DNA of 33,392 nt from Burkholderiales bacterium (lineage in GTDB: Bacteria; Pseudomonadota; Gammaproteobacteria; Burkholderiales; Burkholderiaceae_C). Position 1 is the stretch's first letter; every line of letters begins with the position of its first letter. Positions 32,797 to 33,392 of this stretch are shown one piece after another. A program made the position numbers and the translations under genes. The notes under the pieces were generated by a model that did not search any database, had not been told where the DNA came from, and saw only the letters and a list, made by a program, of their open reading frames with translations. Location: contig JAGWLO010000042.1 of NCBI GenBank assembly GCA_028872015.1, positions 1 through 33,392 of the forward strand, given 5' to 3'.

Positions 32797-32842
32797 GAAA
32801 TCCGTCTCCGTGAGATGGGTTGGACCGATCGACGCGCCGGGA

Positions 32843-33190
32843 TCAGCGCAATTCGTCGATCAGTTCCTTGAAGCTGCGCTTGAGCGTCTTGTTGCCGTCC
32901 AGCTCCGAAGACACGCGCACGCTGACCATCCGGCAGACCTCGGTCAGGGTGGCATCGGCGACCGCATAGAACACCATCGCGCCATCGCGCCGGCGCTTGA
33001 GCGCACCGGCCTGGTACATCATGTTGAGATGGCGCGAGACGTTGGTCTGCGTCATCTCCGACTCTTCGACGATCTGACCGACCGACTTCTCGTTCTGGCA
33101 GATCGAGTGCAGGATCCGCAGCCGCGCCGGCTCCGCCAGGATCGCGAAGTAGCGCGCCACGGTCTCGAACACTTCGGTCATTTCGTCCAT
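32843..33190 (-). CDS. soxR: ArsR-family regulator of the sox cluster (SoxR-like)
   Basis: The 115-aa winged-helix protein reads FAILAEPARLRILHSICQNEKSVGQIVEESEMTQTNVSRHLNMMYQAGALKRRRDGAMVFYAVADATLTEVCRMV. Cys31 (helix 2) and Cys86 (C-terminal helix) are the only cysteines from the chosen start, spaced 55 residues apart exactly as Cys33/Cys88 in the regulator at 22936. This suits a persulfide-responsive repressor such as SoxR of sulfur-oxidising bacteria. ATG 33190 with upstream GGAG is preferred over ATG 33313, because the longer version would translate through the operator. The gene symbol follows the ArsR-type SoxR usage, not the MerR-type redox regulator. Confidence 0.9.
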   Translation of the reverse strand: MDEMTEVFETVARYFAILAEPARLRILHSICQNEKSVGQIVEESEMTQTNVSRHLNMMYQAGALKRRRDGAMVFYAVADATLTEVCRMVSVRVSSELDGNKTLKRSFKELIDELR

Positions 33191-33235
33191 CGCAATCACT
33201 CCGGCCGGCGGCAGTCTTTGTTGATGCGGCGATCG

Positions 33236-33261
33236 TATGCGTATGTGCGCATATTCACATA
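33236..33261. promoter_or_regulatory. Overlapping palindromic operator upstream of the sox regulator
   Basis: TATGCG-TATGTG-CGCATA (33236-33253) is a perfect 6-bp inverted repeat with a 6-base centre. That centre, TATGTG (33242-33247), forms a second perfect repeat with CACATA (33256-33261). The site is 46 bases upstream of the regulator ATG and 54 bases before the divergent start at 33315, so it can control both. Its core matches the efflux-promoter operator at 11760 in 15 of 18 bases. Confidence 0.7.
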
Positions 33262-33314
33262 GGTAATTGCCCCCGCTTGCGCGGTCGCACCGATTTGATT
33301 TCAATTGCATCACG

Positions 33315-33392
33315 ATGAAATCGCTCCGATTGCTCCCCGACGTACTCGGCCTTCAGCCTGGCACGGTCAACGTCGTGCTCTTTTCGCAGGCC
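33315..33392 (+). CDS. Divergent gene, N-terminal fragment (runs off the right edge)
   Basis: ATG 33315 opens a frame of 26 codons to the window edge, MKSLRLLPDVLGLQPGTVNVVLFSQA in two parts: a short basic start, then GTVNVVLFSQA. It diverges from the sox regulator across the operator. The VNVVLFSQ strand could be the first beta-strand of a thioredoxin-like protein (as in SoxS/SoxW) because such genes often sit here, but the redox motif would lie beyond the edge, so function is not assigned. Confidence 0.45.
   Translation, partial: MKSLRLLPDVLGLQPGTVNVVLFSQA

Noticed and set aside
33191..33313. Longer start of the sox ArsR (ATG 33313)
   Set aside because: It would translate the palindromic operator and add residues unlike ArsR N-termini. 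ATG 33190 starts the conserved domain.

Overview
The window is GC-rich, densely coded bacterial DNA. Codon use, gene order (soxR-CDYZAXB) and protein sequences suggest a Burkholderiales-type betaproteobacterium that can oxidise inorganic sulfur compounds. This placement is inference, because no 16S rRNA or taxonomic marker is present. I see no insertion sequence, prophage or CRISPR array.

Layout. (1) 1-330: start of a leftward alpha/beta-hydrolase gene, then a tRNA-Ala(CGC) with a strong intrinsic terminator. (2) 580-7451: aldo/keto reductase; a MarR regulator diverging from an MFS carrier over a tandem TTGTA-N2-TACAA operator; a second MFS carrier (DHA2/EmrB type); a MaoC/HTD2-like acyl-CoA hydratase; and a PcaB/adenylosuccinate-lyase-like enzyme. 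Together these look like a small carboxylate uptake and catabolism locus of unknown substrate. (3) 7498-11704, leftward: a compact operon arsR > [alpha/beta hydrolase-Baeyer-Villiger monooxygenase fusion] > YfcG-type GST > GST, with stop/start overlaps. (4) 11846-18378, rightward and divergent from it: a tripartite RND efflux operon (adaptor, pump, DUF2892 membrane protein, thioredoxin TrxC, TolC-like channel). A promoter with an embedded ArsR-type palindrome lies between units 3 and 4. (5) 18663-20766, rightward: sorA-sorB sulfite dehydrogenase plus an exported DsrE-like protein. (6) 20812-33190, leftward: a sulfur-oxidation island. In transcription order it runs arsR/soxR-like regulator, soxC, soxD, soxY, soxZ, soxA, soxX, an intrinsic terminator, soxB, a second exported DsrE-like protein, YeeE/YedE transporter, SoxH-like metallo-beta-lactamase protein, a second sulfur-type ArsR, persulfide dioxygenase-rhodanese fusion, and a diheme cytochrome c. 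A divergent gene starts at 33315 and leaves the window.

How the parts work together. SoxXA attaches thiosulfate to the C-terminal Cys of SoxY (in SoxYZ), SoxB releases sulfate, and SoxCD oxidises the remaining sulfane sulfur. This is a complete Sox core, the type expected to oxidise thiosulfate to sulfate without sulfur globules. SorAB handles free sulfite. The PDO-rhodanese protein oxidises persulfide to sulfite. YeeE, the two DsrE-like proteins and the SoxH-like protein probably move or process sulfur intermediates.

Most notable observation: the control region of the efflux/BVMO divergon (11760-11777) and the region upstream of the sox-cluster ArsR (33236-33253) carry nearly the same 18-bp palindromic site, 15/18 identical with the non-palindromic spacer conserved. 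This suggests that the esterase-BVMO/GST/efflux/thioredoxin module and the sox island answer to the same or cross-talking ArsR-type sensors.
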